Assembly (NCBI GenBank): GCA_964651325.1
Contig: CAZYXP010000097.1
Span: 1 to 13,081 of the forward strand
From: JADFOB01 sp964651325
GTDB taxonomy: Bacteria > Planctomycetota > Phycisphaerae > UBA1845
Direction of reading: 5' to 3'
DNA: 13,081 nt
Position numbers and translations under genes: made by a program. Positions 1 to 9,916 of the stretch are shown in pieces. The first letter of the stretch is position 1. Every line of letters starts with the position of its first letter. Below the pieces are notes generated by a model. It ran no database searches. It was not told the origin of the DNA and saw only the letters and a program-made list of their open reading frames with translations.

Positions 1-2
1 TG

Positions 3-86
3 GGGGCGGGCGACGAGGCGCCCGAGATCGGGCGCGTTGGTGGGGCATTGCTGGTTGAGTATCAGTCTGGAGCGTCCGATAGTTGA
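3..86 (+). CDS. 3' end of an unidentified gene (partial)
   Basis: The third plus-strand frame is open from the window edge to a TGA at 84-86 and ends in the peptide GGALLVEYQSGASDS. Most codons end in G or C, as in the neighbouring genes. The porin start follows 39 bases after the stop, so this could be the last gene before it in the same operon. A 7-bp hairpin (18-24 with 29-35) lies inside the frame. Only 27 residues are visible, so no family can be named. The first plus-strand frame also stays open to 90, so the choice of frame is uncertain. Confidence 0.35.
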   Translation, partial: GAGDEAPEIGRVGGALLVEYQSGASDS

Positions 87-125
87 GTAGGTTTGTTTGT
101 AGTCAGTGTCGGCAGGGGTTCCTCC

Positions 126-1337
126 GTGGCTTGGAGAGGTGCTATAGCTTGTTGCGTTGCGTTGCTGGTTGCGCCTGTGCCGCGCGTCGGGGCACAAGAG
201 CAGGGGGATGTCGAGACGCTGAAAGATGCCCTCCTCGCGCAACAAGCGCTCAATCAAAAACTGCTCGAGCGTCTGGAGGCGGTAGAAGCCGGCCAGGCCG
301 CGTTGTTATCGAAGATTGAATCGGTCGAGGCATCTGTGCCCGATGACGAAGCTTTTGTCGTGGAACGTGATGCCATACTCGACGAGTTGCGCGATGAGTA
401 CTTGGATATTGAGCAAAAGCTGGATAGCTTTCCGACGATTTCGGGCTATTACGATTTTGAATACTTCAACGATGATCGCGAGGACAGCCCTGGCGAGTTT
501 CGCCAGCATCATGTTTCTTTGCATTTGAGCCAGGAATGGGACAAATGGCGTTTGTTCACCGAACTTGAATTCGAATTCGGCGCAAGGTTCGTGGGGGAAG
601 GTGGCACGATACTGGAAGAGTCTCGAGGCGAGGTCAAGGTGGAGCAGGCATGGGGTGAATATGTTCACTCGGACTTGCTGACGCTGCGCGGAGGCTTGAT
701 TCTGACGCCGGGGTATTGGAACGTAAACCACTACCCAAACGTGGTCCTATCGACGGAGCGCCCGCTGATGGTGCGGAAGGTTTTCCGCGAGGCGTTTGTC
801 GGAATCATGGGCTATGGCACAAAGTATTGGGATGAATTCGGTCTTACGTACTATGGTTACGTCGGCAACGGGCAATCCGTCTTTTTCACCAAGCATGATG
901 ACAACGAGGGCAAGGCAGTAGGCGGCAAAGTGACGTTTCATGTGCCCACCGGCGGCACACTGGATCAGTTGGATATCGGGGCCAGTTTCTATCAGGAGAG
1001 CCCTTCAAATCAGGATCGCGTCTTCGCGTGGGGATTCGATGCTCAAATCCACAAAGGCCCGTGGGAGGTGTTGGCTGAGTTTGGGACGCGGGAGGCCCAT
1101 CAGGATCGGACCGGCTTCTATCTGCAGCCCAGCTATCGATTCAACCAGAAATGGGCGGCGTTCTACCGCTATGACCTGTTCGAAGTTGCTTCCGTGGGAG
1201 AGACCCAGAAGCACACCGCCGGCATGAACTACCGACCGATTCCCGAGATTTCCCTCAAACTGGAATACTCGCATTCGATGCGGTCCTGGGACGAGGATTC
1301 CAGCGGGGTCGCGGCTTCTGTCGCGATTCATTTCTAG
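126..1337 (+). CDS. Outer-membrane porin with N-terminal coiled coil (phosphate-selective porin-like)
   Basis: Predicted 403-residue beta-barrel porin of the OprO/OprP-like type, expected to let small, probably anionic, solutes cross the outer membrane. I chose the GTG at 126 because an AGGGG site lies about 8 bases upstream and it gives a clean signal peptide (MAWRGAIACCVALLVAP, cleavage after VGA). A TTG at 93 in the same frame would only add residues before it. After cleavage there is a heptad-rich coiled coil (LKDALLAQQALNQKLLERL, then an acidic helix), as in trimeric porins. The rest alternates aromatic and polar residues (SGYYDFEYF, WRLFTELEFEFG, YYGYVGNGQS). The protein ends in AIHF: a C-terminal phenylalanine is the usual beta-barrel assembly signal. 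The next two genes encode a phosphate-binding-type domain and a sensor kinase, which supports a role in uptake or sensing. Solute specificity is inferred from family resemblance only. Confidence 0.88.
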   Translation: MAWRGAIACCVALLVAPVPRVGAQEQGDVETLKDALLAQQALNQKLLERLEAVEAGQAALLSKIESVEASVPDDEAFVVERDAILDELRDEYLDIEQKLDSFPTISGYYDFEYFNDDREDSPGEFRQHHVSLHLSQEWDKWRLFTELEFEFGARFVGEGGTILEESRGEVKVEQAWGEYVHSDLLTLRGGLILTPGYWNVNHYPNVVLSTERPLMVRKVFREAFVGIMGYGTKYWDEFGLTYYGYVGNGQSVFFTKHDDNEGKAVGGKVTFHVPTGGTLDQLDIGASFYQESPSNQDRVFAWGFDAQIHKGPWEVLAEFGTREAHQDRTGFYLQPSYRFNQKWAAFYRYDLFEVASVGETQKHTAGMNYRPIPEISLKLEYSHSMRSWDEDSSGVAASVAIHF

Positions 1338-1362
1338 TGTATTTTTTTTTGGTTGTTCCGGC

Positions 1363-1928
1363 GTGGGGCGAATGAACCCTTATTCCTTCATACTGCTAGC
1401 AACGTTTGGTAGTGCGGTGAATCCATTCCCGACTACTCCTGGAGCCGCGCAGGTAGCGGGGGCGCTGAGTCCAGCGTCATTCTCGCTGTTTGGATCGGCC
1501 GGCGGCAAACTCGGTCAGGGGGAAGCGACGCGGCCGTCCGGCGAACCCAAAGAGCCCGTGGGGGCGCGGCGCATTGTTGTGGTCGTTTCGATCAAGAACC
1601 CGATCAAGACGCTAACGCTCGCGCAGCTGGGCCGTGTTTTTCTCCGCAAACAGACACAATGGCCCAACGGGTGGGCTATCACGGTCTTCTCGCGGCCCAT
1701 GAAAGAGCCTGTACGGCAGCAGTTCTCTCAGGAGGTTTTCCGCAAGAAGCCAGAGACGCTACGCGAGTATTGGTTGAATCTAAAGTTGACGCGAGGCCTC
1801 AAGCCGCCCAAGGTACTTCGTTCAGCAAAATTGGTGAAGCGCTACCTGGAGCGCGTAAAAGGCGGTGTCGGCTACATCTATGAGGATGAAGTCGATGAGA
1901 CGGTACGGGTAGTTGGAATCACCAAGAA

Positions 1929-1932
<4 letters not shown>
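1363..1932 (+). CDS. Stand-alone phosphate ABC-type substrate-binding domain protein (PBP-like)
   Basis: A 189-residue exported protein. Residues ~70-185 match the second half of PstS-like binding proteins: LTLAQLGRVFLRKQTQWPNG, then VFSRPMKEPVRQQF, LREYWLNLKL and GGVGYIYEDEV correspond to the familiar 'L..IF.G....W..G', 'R..F', 'YW' and 'GAIGY' landmarks. It is much shorter than a full PstS (about 300 or more residues), so it is a single small domain and probably not the binding component of a transporter; no pst permease or ATPase genes are nearby. The N-terminus has a hydrophobic stretch (SFILLATFGSAV) that would be a signal peptide. The GTG at 1363 adds an arginine to its n-region; ATG 1372 is the alternative. 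The stop overlaps the kinase start (ATGA at 1929-1932), so the two are probably translated together, and this protein may feed ligand information to that kinase. Confidence 0.83.
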
Positions 1933-4898
<2,966 letters not shown>

Positions 4899-4920
4899 GC
4901 GCACGCCGTGAGTGTGTTTT

Positions 4921-4935
4921 CCAGGCCGCGCCTGG
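4921..4935. other. Small hairpin between convergent genes
   Basis: CCAGGC-CGC-GCCTGG is a perfect 6-bp stem with a 3-nt loop, in the 101-bp gap between the converging kinase and cyclase genes. On the plus strand a TTTT run precedes it instead of following it, and on the minus strand it is followed by AAAA, so it does not meet the pattern of an intrinsic terminator on either strand. It may still separate the two transcripts or mark a factor-dependent end. Nothing else stands out in 4899-4999. Confidence 0.3.
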
Positions 4936-4999
4936 TCCGCGCGGTTGGGCGGAATCTTCGGCGTTGCCCGTAAGACGCGCCGGCCGTTGAATTTGGGCG

Positions 5000-6325
5000 T
5001 TACGGCTCCTGCGGGTCGCCGTCGCCGATGAGGTGGATTCGATTCTTGCCGGCTTTCTTCGCGGCAATCAGAGCCTGGTCGGCCTTCTTGATGAGATCCT
5101 CCTTCGTCGTGGCATCCCACGGATAGGTAGCCAAGCCTCCGCTGATGGTCAGGCGGCCTTGACTTTGGCCGAAGATGGATTGCTCGCTGGCCGAAAAGGA
5201 TTGTTTGACGCGATTGAGCACGCCGAACGCGCATTGCGGGTGCCGGGAACCTGGCATTCTAGGGCCTTGGGCATCCCAGAAAACCACAGCAAATTCGTCG
5301 CCTCCAAAACGGGAAACAACATCTTGTTCGCGACAGTGCCTTGTGAACAGCCGCCCGATTTCGGTGAGGACTTGATCTCCTATGTCGTGGCCGTGCTCAT
5401 CGTTGAATCGCTTGAAGTTGTCGACGTCAAACAGGAGTAGCGTGACGGAGAGCTTCGACCGGCCGGCGATGGCGAGGATTTGTTCGATTCGCTCGAGGAA
5501 ATACCTCCGATTGGGCAGGCCGGTACACACGTCCGTCATGGCGAGCTCTTGAAAATGCCTTGTCCTTGACGCGGTTTCAAGCAGACGACTGACCATCGCT
5601 GCACAATGCGTAAGCGTGTCAACATGGTGGGGCGCGTAGGGCGTAACCGTCGGTGGACCGACCATGATTTGTCCGATGGTGCGGCCTTGGCGCTGTATGG
5701 GCGTGGAGAGCACAGGCTTGGTCACGGCGCTGCCTGCCGAGGCGATCGCCCCTTCGACGACGATGGAAACACCGGTCGCCGGCAAGAGCTCGAGCACGAA
5801 CCCGGCAGCCTTTTCGATCAGGACGATGGGTCTGGCACTCAAGGTGTCGAGCATGCTGTTGAAGCGAGCCAATTGCTGCGTCGGGTTGTCAAAGGAAGCG
5901 GCGCGAGAGGCCAGCTTTGCCACCGCGGAAGCCGTTGGGCAGTCGAGCGAGGCGGTCAACTCTTCGGCGACGAGGGGAAACAGAACGTAGTCGTCCGCGC
6001 CGGCCGGTAGCGTGCGTCGGGCGATCGGTTCGTGTTGCGGCAGGCAGCAGAGCAGCAGCTTCGTCTTGGGGCCCACGGCTGCACGCAGTCCACCGATCGC
6101 GTGCGACAGACTTCCCGCGGCCGGGTCCACCCATGCGATGATCGCTCGAGGGGGGTTGGTTGCCACGTGAGCTATGGCCGATAGATAGCTCGGCTCCGCC
6201 ACCACCCGCCAGTCGGGCAGGTGCTGGGCGCATTCCTCCACCAGTGTCGGCGCATTTGCATCTGTAGCAATGACGACGAGCCGGTCCGGCTCAAGCGGAT
6301 CTTTCGCGGCGCAGGGCTCGATCAC
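5000..6325 (-). CDS. Diguanylate cyclase with pseudo-receiver and GAF domains
   Basis: A 441-residue cytoplasmic GGDEF protein that should make cyclic di-GMP from two GTP. Residues ~10-120 fold like a receiver but lack its chemistry: the acidic pair reads ATDAN, the acceptor position in the PRAIIAWVDP strand aligns with W, and the conserved KP reads FP (DYVLFP). Residues ~150-255 look like a GAF domain. The GGDEF domain (~268-435) begins DVCTGLPNRRYF, has the metal-binding DVDNFKRFN and an intact GGDEF at 341-345. An RxxD product-inhibition site (REQD, 332-335) lies exactly five residues before it, so feedback inhibition by c-di-GMP is expected. A ~20-residue insertion rich in G, P and R follows the active site. 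The GTG start overlaps the upstream gene's TGA (GTGA, 6322-6325), indicating one operon with translational coupling. Input is probably protein interaction or a GAF ligand instead of receiver phosphorylation. Confidence 0.95.
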   Translation of the reverse strand: MIEPCAAKDPLEPDRLVVIATDANAPTLVEECAQHLPDWRVVAEPSYLSAIAHVATNPPRAIIAWVDPAAGSLSHAIGGLRAAVGPKTKLLLCCLPQHEPIARRTLPAGADDYVLFPLVAEELTASLDCPTASAVAKLASRAASFDNPTQQLARFNSMLDTLSARPIVLIEKAAGFVLELLPATGVSIVVEGAIASAGSAVTKPVLSTPIQRQGRTIGQIMVGPPTVTPYAPHHVDTLTHCAAMVSRLLETASRTRHFQELAMTDVCTGLPNRRYFLERIEQILAIAGRSKLSVTLLLFDVDNFKRFNDEHGHDIGDQVLTEIGRLFTRHCREQDVVSRFGGDEFAVVFWDAQGPRMPGSRHPQCAFGVLNRVKQSFSASEQSIFGQSQGRLTISGGLATYPWDATTKEDLIKKADQALIAAKKAGKNRIHLIGDGDPQEP

Positions 6326-7200
6326 GAGGGAGCCTCCGGATCGGAGGGCTGGTCAAACTCAATGGGAGGGTCGGAGTTCGGTTCGTCGGAAATGAGCGCC
6401 GCGAGTTCCTCTTGCGTTAGCAAGGGCTCTGAAAGGGCGTCTGCGTCGGTGGTGTTCGCGTTTGATTCGGCAGCCGGCTGGTCGGGGGTGTCGTGTGCCC
6501 ATGAAGCTGGGGCGGGGCGCGTGCGCGTTGGGGCGTTCTTACGATTGGACCAGGGCACTGGAACAGGACCGGATCGCACGTCTTCGGCAGCCTCGACGGG
6601 AGTCTCCTTCTCGATATCGGAATCGCCGCCTGATAGAAACTCTTCTTGGTCCGAAATCGAGGCTTGCGGCCCCGCCGGTTCGGTGTTTTGGCCGATGATG
6701 GCCGGTTGCTGATCTTGAGGCAAGGATGCGTCGCCGGGCGACCCGCCAGGTACCGGTTCGGCGAAGCAACTGTTGCCGGCCTGGAGCCTGGAGACGGCTT
6801 GATCGGTAAGCTCACCGGTCGCGCCTCGTTCGATGGCCAACGCGATTAGGTCTCGCGCTTCGTGGTGGGCGTGCACAAAGGTAGTCACGTCGGGTCGAGT
6901 TCTTCTTGCCAGCGAGAAGAATTCAAATTCATCGGAGACCAACCCGTCCAGCGCCACAATGACCGTATCGATGGTTGCTCCGTCCGGGCGGCAAAGTCGG
7001 GCGAGGGCGGTGTAGATGTTCGCACACACTTCGTGGGGGATTTTTGATGGATCGAGCGCACATGGTGCGTGCGTCTCCACGGCGTGGGGATGGCCTGGTG
7101 CCTTTACATAGAGCAGCGTCGTCTGCATGGTTGCTACCGAGCTGGATAGGGTTCCCCGCGCAATCATAACTGCAGGTTGATCTTGTCCCACTATGAGCAT
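6322..7200 (-). CDS. Pseudo-receiver-like protein with long disordered acidic tail
   Basis: I do not recognise this gene as a named family. From ATG at 7200 it has 292 residues; a TTG at 7227 would add nine, and neither start has a clear Shine-Dalgarno site. The first ~140 residues alternate strands and helices like a degenerate receiver: MLIVGQDQPAVMIARG, DTVIVALDGLVSDEFEF, LARRTRPDVTTFVHAH, then a helix with IERGATGELTDQAV. The key receiver acid pair and KP motif are absent. The remaining ~150 residues are rich in P, E, D, S and T and probably disordered, apart from a short helix near the end, LLTQEELAALISDE (6388-6423). That helix closely resembles the LSQxEIDALL peptide at the N-terminus of flagellar switch protein FliM, known to bind CheY-P. 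The stop overlaps the start of the diguanylate cyclase (GTGA), so this protein is likely its regulatory partner. Confidence 0.75.
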   Translation of the reverse strand: MLIVGQDQPAVMIARGTLSSSVATMQTTLLYVKAPGHPHAVETHAPCALDPSKIPHEVCANIYTALARLCRPDGATIDTVIVALDGLVSDEFEFFSLARRTRPDVTTFVHAHHEARDLIALAIERGATGELTDQAVSRLQAGNSCFAEPVPGGSPGDASLPQDQQPAIIGQNTEPAGPQASISDQEEFLSGGDSDIEKETPVEAAEDVRSGPVPVPWSNRKNAPTRTRPAPASWAHDTPDQPAAESNANTTDADALSEPLLTQEELAALISDEPNSDPPIEFDQPSDPEAPS

Positions 7201-7242
7201 TTTAGGGGGTTTGGCGGGTTGCGTCAAATGGGCATGCTACGG

Positions 7243-7260
7243 TGCCCTTGCCCAAGGGCA
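7243..7260. repeat. Perfect 8-bp hairpin upstream of the cyclase operon
   Basis: TGCCCTTG-CC-CAAGGGCA is a perfect inverted repeat, centred about 50 bases before the ATG at 7200. It would sit in the 5' leader or promoter of the minus-strand pseudo-receiver/cyclase operon, so it could be an operator or an mRNA hairpin. No convincing -10/-35 pair could be placed around it. Confidence 0.4.
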
Positions 7261-7290
7261 GCGAAAAGCCGGTGATTTTCGGCCCACGGG

Positions 7291-7372
7291 GCGCTACTCG
7301 GGCAGGGTAGGGGTAATCGGACCTTACGCCGACAATCAGCATCTCATCGGTGAAATCCCGAGCGCTACTCGG
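7291..7372. repeat. 11-bp direct repeat in the divergent intergenic region
   Basis: GCGCTACTCGG occurs at 7291-7301 and again at 7362-7372, 71 bp apart. Both copies lie in the roughly 300-bp gap (7201-7513) between the minus-strand cyclase operon and the plus-strand lipoprotein gene. Spaced identical copies between divergent genes suggest a regulator binding site, though chance or repeat debris cannot be excluded. I see no credible gene in this gap. Confidence 0.35.
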
Positions 7373-7513
7373 CCGAACGTCGGTTCCGATGGGGCGCGGA
7401 TGGGACGGGTCTTGATGGGTTGGTGGCTCTGGCAAGGGCGCGGTACAGCGCGCCGTCTTTGTTCTTGATATGTGATCAGGTGGGTGTTGGGCGTTTGAAT
7501 GGATGTTGACGCT

Positions 7514-8053
7514 ATGCGATACGACGATTCGAGTGAACGGGGACGGTTGGTTGTCGGAGGCGTGCGGCCGACGGTGCTGGCGATTGCGGTCGTGTCTTGC
7601 TGCCAGCTTGGTTGCGTTGGCGATGCAAGGGTTGAGTTGGCGGCCGCGAACGCGATTCACGAGATCGCTGGATCCTTACAAGTCACGCTTGAAGCGTACG
7701 ACGAGGAGATTCAGGCATTCGATGAGATAAGGATGCGCGAGGTCACGCAGGCGCTGGCTGTTCGGCTGGCGAAGCTGCCGCGAGACGATGCGGTCGCCGA
7801 GGCTGATATGGAGCGGTTTCTGGAGGCCATAATGAAGCTGCGCGGTGATCGCTTGGCTGCAGCGCGGCGTTTTGCGGTGGCCGACGAAAACGTGTCGCTA
7901 CTTAGAGAAGTGTCGCAGGGGCTGCGACGATTGGCTTTGGATTCCATGCGGTTTGGCGACGAGGGTCGGCGCTATTTGTCGGCCGCGGTTGGCAAGGTTG
8001 AAGATCGGCTGTCTGAGTGGATCCGCCGAAACGTCCTGCCGTCGCCGGAGTAG
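7514..8053 (+). CDS. Putative lipoprotein with long helical (coiled-coil) body
   Basis: A protein of about 179 residues from ATG 7514; ATG 7499 would add five. A GTG at 7562 would give a shorter, more classical signal peptide, but its GGAGG is only one base away. The segment VRPTVLAIAVVSCCQLGC is a lipoprotein-type signal: VVSC fits the lipobox, and a second cysteine follows shortly. The mature part is almost entirely charged helices (ITEAYDEEI-type, EADMERFLEAIMKLRGDRLAAARRFA, VEDRLSEWIRRNV) with no domain I recognise. It is transcribed in the same direction as the phage-like gene group that starts 150 bp downstream. In Mu-like phages the genes at this relative position include lysis and spanin components, and a short lipoprotein with a helical body could be an outer-membrane spanin subunit. 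That is inference; a cellular lipoprotein unrelated to the phage-like genes is equally possible. Confidence 0.7.
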   Translation: MRYDDSSERGRLVVGGVRPTVLAIAVVSCCQLGCVGDARVELAAANAIHEIAGSLQVTLEAYDEEIQAFDEIRMREVTQALAVRLAKLPRDDAVAEADMERFLEAIMKLRGDRLAAARRFAVADENVSLLREVSQGLRRLALDSMRFGDEGRRYLSAAVGKVEDRLSEWIRRNVLPSPE

Positions 8054-8074
8054 AGTGCCTTGCGGGCATGTAGT

Positions 8075-8125
8075 CCAGCCGCCCTCGGCTGGGGATGGGC
8101 CGCCAATGTTTCGGTCGCCCTCGGC
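8075..8125. repeat. REP-like hairpin and partial second copy
   Basis: CCAGCCG-CCCT-CGGCTGG (8075-8092) is a 7-bp stem with a 4-nt loop. Its core GCCCTCGGC recurs at 8117-8125, 36 bp later, inside GGTCGCCCTCGGCAGG, which no longer folds as well. Short GC-rich hairpins of this sort scattered between genes are typical REP-type elements. It occupies the 150-bp gap between the lipoprotein gene and the next start codon; no T-run follows, so it is not an obvious terminator. Confidence 0.5.
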
Positions 8126-8203
8126 AGGGGGATAGGACATACACAGCGGAGGGCCACTGCACTACACATGCCGCCGCTCAGAAATCTATGGCTGGAGAAC
8201 CCC

Positions 8204-8458
8204 ATGACTCAGGCAAGCGAAATCCTGGACGAGATGATCGACGCATTGGAAACGCGGGCGCGCCTTGCTGGTGGTGGGGATGCCATTGACCGAGTCCTAG
8301 CAAGCCCGGCGCGCAAGGAGGCCGCGCCGAGCCTTCGCGAACACGAAGCGGTTCGGGCGTTTCGTCGCGAGCTATCGGACGGGATGATTCGCGTGGATAC
8401 CGCGAATCAATTGCTCGGTCTGGTCGGCAAGCTGATCGCGCTGATGCCGCTTCTCTAG
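8204..8458 (+). CDS. Small helical protein, first of a phage-like gene run
   Basis: 84 residues, start ATG 8204 with GGAG six bases upstream (8194-8197). The sequence is mostly helical: MTQASEILDEMIDALETRAR, then a glycine-rich turn, then EHEAVRAFRRELSDGMIRVD and a leucine-rich end LLGLVGKLIALMPLL. I cannot assign a family. The next gene starts five bases after the stop and the following junctions overlap, so this is the promoter-proximal member of a compact four-gene operon (8204-9916). In Mu-like phage maps several small uncharacterised genes precede the gp25/gp27-type genes, and this one would fit there. An in-frame extension upstream to 8060 has no good start and crosses the REP-like hairpin, so it was not used. 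Confidence 0.7.
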   Translation: MTQASEILDEMIDALETRARLAGGGDAIDRVLASPARKEAAPSLREHEAVRAFRRELSDGMIRVDTANQLLGLVGKLIALMPLL

Positions 8459-8463
8459 GGGGG

Positions 8464-8874
8464 ATGCCCGTGGAGTCCGTCGCGATTTTGGTGGCCTTGC
8501 TCACGCCGTTGTTCGGCGTGCCGCTCACGGTGATCACGTTTTACCTCAAATCGATTCGTGAGCAGCATGTAGCATGGCGCGGTGAGTGCATGAGGCGGAT
8601 GAACGCGATCGAATCCGTCGCTGGGCGCCTGGAGCGGGCGTTGACTGAGTTTCAGAGAGACTTCGCGACGAAGGAGGAGTGGCTTCGCGAAAGCCTGCAG
8701 GCGCGAGCCGATTTGCGCCGGTTGATCGAAGCAGTCGTCCGAGTAGAGACCCGGCTCGAGCAAGATGGATTGGCGTTACGAGGGCTCGACGACCCGTGTT
8801 CCGCCGAGGGGTCGCGGGGCATCACGCGGAACACTCATGCGACCACAAAGCGATCGTATGGGGATGGGCGATGA
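8464..8874 (+). CDS. Membrane-anchored coiled-coil protein, Mu gp25/DUF2730-like in layout
   Basis: 136 residues. The N-terminus is one transmembrane segment (VAILVALLTPLFGVPLTVITF, ~5-26) with KSIREQ directly after it. A long charged coiled coil follows, containing FATKEEWLRESLQARADLRR and VVRVETRLEQDGLALRGL. The last ~30 residues are polar and probably disordered. Small proteins with one TM and a coiled coil carrying a 'KE.WLRES' stretch occur in Mu-like prophage clusters just before the winged-helix and DUF3486 genes; I recall this pattern but could not search for it. Role in phage biology is uncertain (lysis- or packaging-associated). Start ATG 8464 lies in a run of G's directly after the previous stop; the 3' end overlaps the next start (ATGA at 8871-8874), implying coupled translation. 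Confidence 0.75.
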   Translation: MPVESVAILVALLTPLFGVPLTVITFYLKSIREQHVAWRGECMRRMNAIESVAGRLERALTEFQRDFATKEEWLRESLQARADLRRLIEAVVRVETRLEQDGLALRGLDDPCSAEGSRGITRNTHATTKRSYGDGR

Positions 8875-9191
8875 TGGGCAACGGGCGCGACACTCAAATG
8901 ATCAAGCGCATTCGCAATGAAGTGCTTGTGGCGTTGCAGGTTTTGTATCCCGCGGCCCTTCAGGCGGAGGCGCTGCTGCGGAGCTTGCTCACGCTCTTTC
9001 CCAATCTTGATTTCAACCACATCAAGCGAGATCTGCATTATCTTTGTGCCAAAGGGTACGTCGAGCGCGTCGTGGCCGATTCCGAGGACACGCAGGCGTT
9101 GACTCCGTGGCGCAACCGGTGGTTCCGGCTCACCGCAAGAGGCGTCGAGATCGTGGATCGGTGCATCCAGGATCCCGCGCTGGAGCCCTGA
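8871..9191 (+). CDS. Winged-helix protein of a Mu-like phage cluster
   Basis: 106 residues with a compact winged-helix fold by eye: helix IKRIRNEVLVALQVLYP, helix ALQAEALLRSLLTLFPNLD, recognition helix NHIKRDLHYLCAKGYVERVV, then a beta wing ending WFRLTARGVEIVDRCIQDP. The pattern 'YP...A..LLR.L......D...I.RDL.YL..KGYV' followed by 'W.RLTA.GV.ivd' is one I associate with small ArsR-like proteins encoded between gp25-type and gp27-type genes of Mu-like prophages. There it may act as a packaging accessory or as a small regulator; function is not established. ATG 8871 overlaps the preceding stop (ATGA) and the stop at 9189-9191 shares a base with the next start (TGATG), so it lies inside a tightly coupled operon. 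An internal start at ATG 8898 (MIKRIRN) is possible. Confidence 0.82.
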   Translation: MMGNGRDTQMIKRIRNEVLVALQVLYPAALQAEALLRSLLTLFPNLDFNHIKRDLHYLCAKGYVERVVADSEDTQALTPWRNRWFRLTARGVEIVDRCIQDPALEP

Positions 9192-9916
9192 TGGTTGGGG
9201 ATGGCGCCAATCAAGCCGTCAAGCGGCACGCCGCTGAGCGTAGCGCTATGACGCCGTGCGAGGTTGCACGGCCGAAGTGTGTTCGCGCGCGCGTGAGCAT
9301 GGAGCATCTGCTCGGCACGGAGCAGGTGCAATCGATAAGCCGGCGAGTGGCCAAGGCCGAGTCAATTACCGCGAAGCTCGTTGTGGCCATCGATGATGAG
9401 TTTCAGATTACGAATTCACAGGGCGTCTCGCGGCGGCGTGTGAAGGCCATGCTCTTGAGGCTAAAAACAAAGGCCATCACCGCTACCGACGAGCCACGGA
9501 CCAACGCGCCCGCTTTGAAGCGAGTCGATAACGGTGAGCCAAACGCCGACTGGCAGAAGAAGCTGGGCCGGCATCGGCGTCGTCAGGCTTCGGTTGCGTC
9601 CATCCTCGATTCCGTGTTCGGCAGGTTGGCGGATTGTGATCCGGATCTTTGGGAACGGCGGGCGTACCTGATGGTGATCGGTATGGTTTACGATCGATTG
9701 GCATCCTCTGAGCAAGACCTGTCTGACGACTCGCTCCTGCAACTCGCCAATACGCTCGCCCAGCAAAGACGGATTCCATTTCGTGGGTCAAAAAGGAAGG
9801 GAGCCGACGGAAACGGCGCCGCAGATTATGGCGATTCAAACGACGGTCGCGTGTCGAATCAATTCGTGAAGCTGATTCGGAATGTGTATGGGACGGAGTT
9901 GAAGGATGTCGATTGA
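9191..9916 (+). CDS. Putative small terminase-like protein (Mu gp27/DUF3486 position)
   Basis: 241 residues from ATG 9191, which shares its A with the preceding TGA; ATG 9248 is an alternative. The middle contains a possible helix-turn-helix (DDEFQITNSQGVSRRRVKAM). A basic linker (WQKKLGRHRRRQ) comes next, then a helical C-terminal part, ILDSVFGRLADCDPDLWERR and AYLMVIGMVYDRLASSEQDL, closing with LLQLANTLAQQRR. A DNA-binding head plus a helical assembly region ending in 'L..LA..LA.Q.R' is the layout of DUF3486 proteins (Mu gp27), thought to be the small terminase subunit. In Mu-like phages this gene directly precedes the large terminase gp28. The usual N-terminal LPxEVR-type motif is not evident, so the assignment rests on position and general architecture. 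The expected terminase is missing downstream. Confidence 0.7.
   Translation: MVGDGANQAVKRHAAERSAMTPCEVARPKCVRARVSMEHLLGTEQVQSISRRVAKAESITAKLVVAIDDEFQITNSQGVSRRRVKAMLLRLKTKAITATDEPRTNAPALKRVDNGEPNADWQKKLGRHRRRQASVASILDSVFGRLADCDPDLWERRAYLMVIGMVYDRLASSEQDLSDDSLLQLANTLAQQRRIPFRGSKRKGADGNGAADYGDSNDGRVSNQFVKLIRNVYGTELKDVD

Noticed and set aside
18..35. GCGCCCG-agat-CGGGCGC hairpin as a terminator
   Set aside because: The stem is perfect but no T-run follows, and it lies within an apparent coding frame.
1309..1350. Possible intrinsic terminator after the porin gene (5-bp stem then nine T's)
   Set aside because: The stem is short and lies 15 bases away from the T-run, inside the coding sequence, and the next gene follows at once in the same direction.
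7202..7660. 152-codon minus-strand ORF upstream of the cyclase operon
   Set aside because: It has a low-complexity P/R/H-rich composition, overlaps the well-supported lipoprotein gene and has no credible start signal.
8679..8870. N-terminal extension of the winged-helix gene
   Set aside because: It overlaps the previous gene by almost 200 bases out of frame; ATG 8871 in an ATGA overlap is the natural start.
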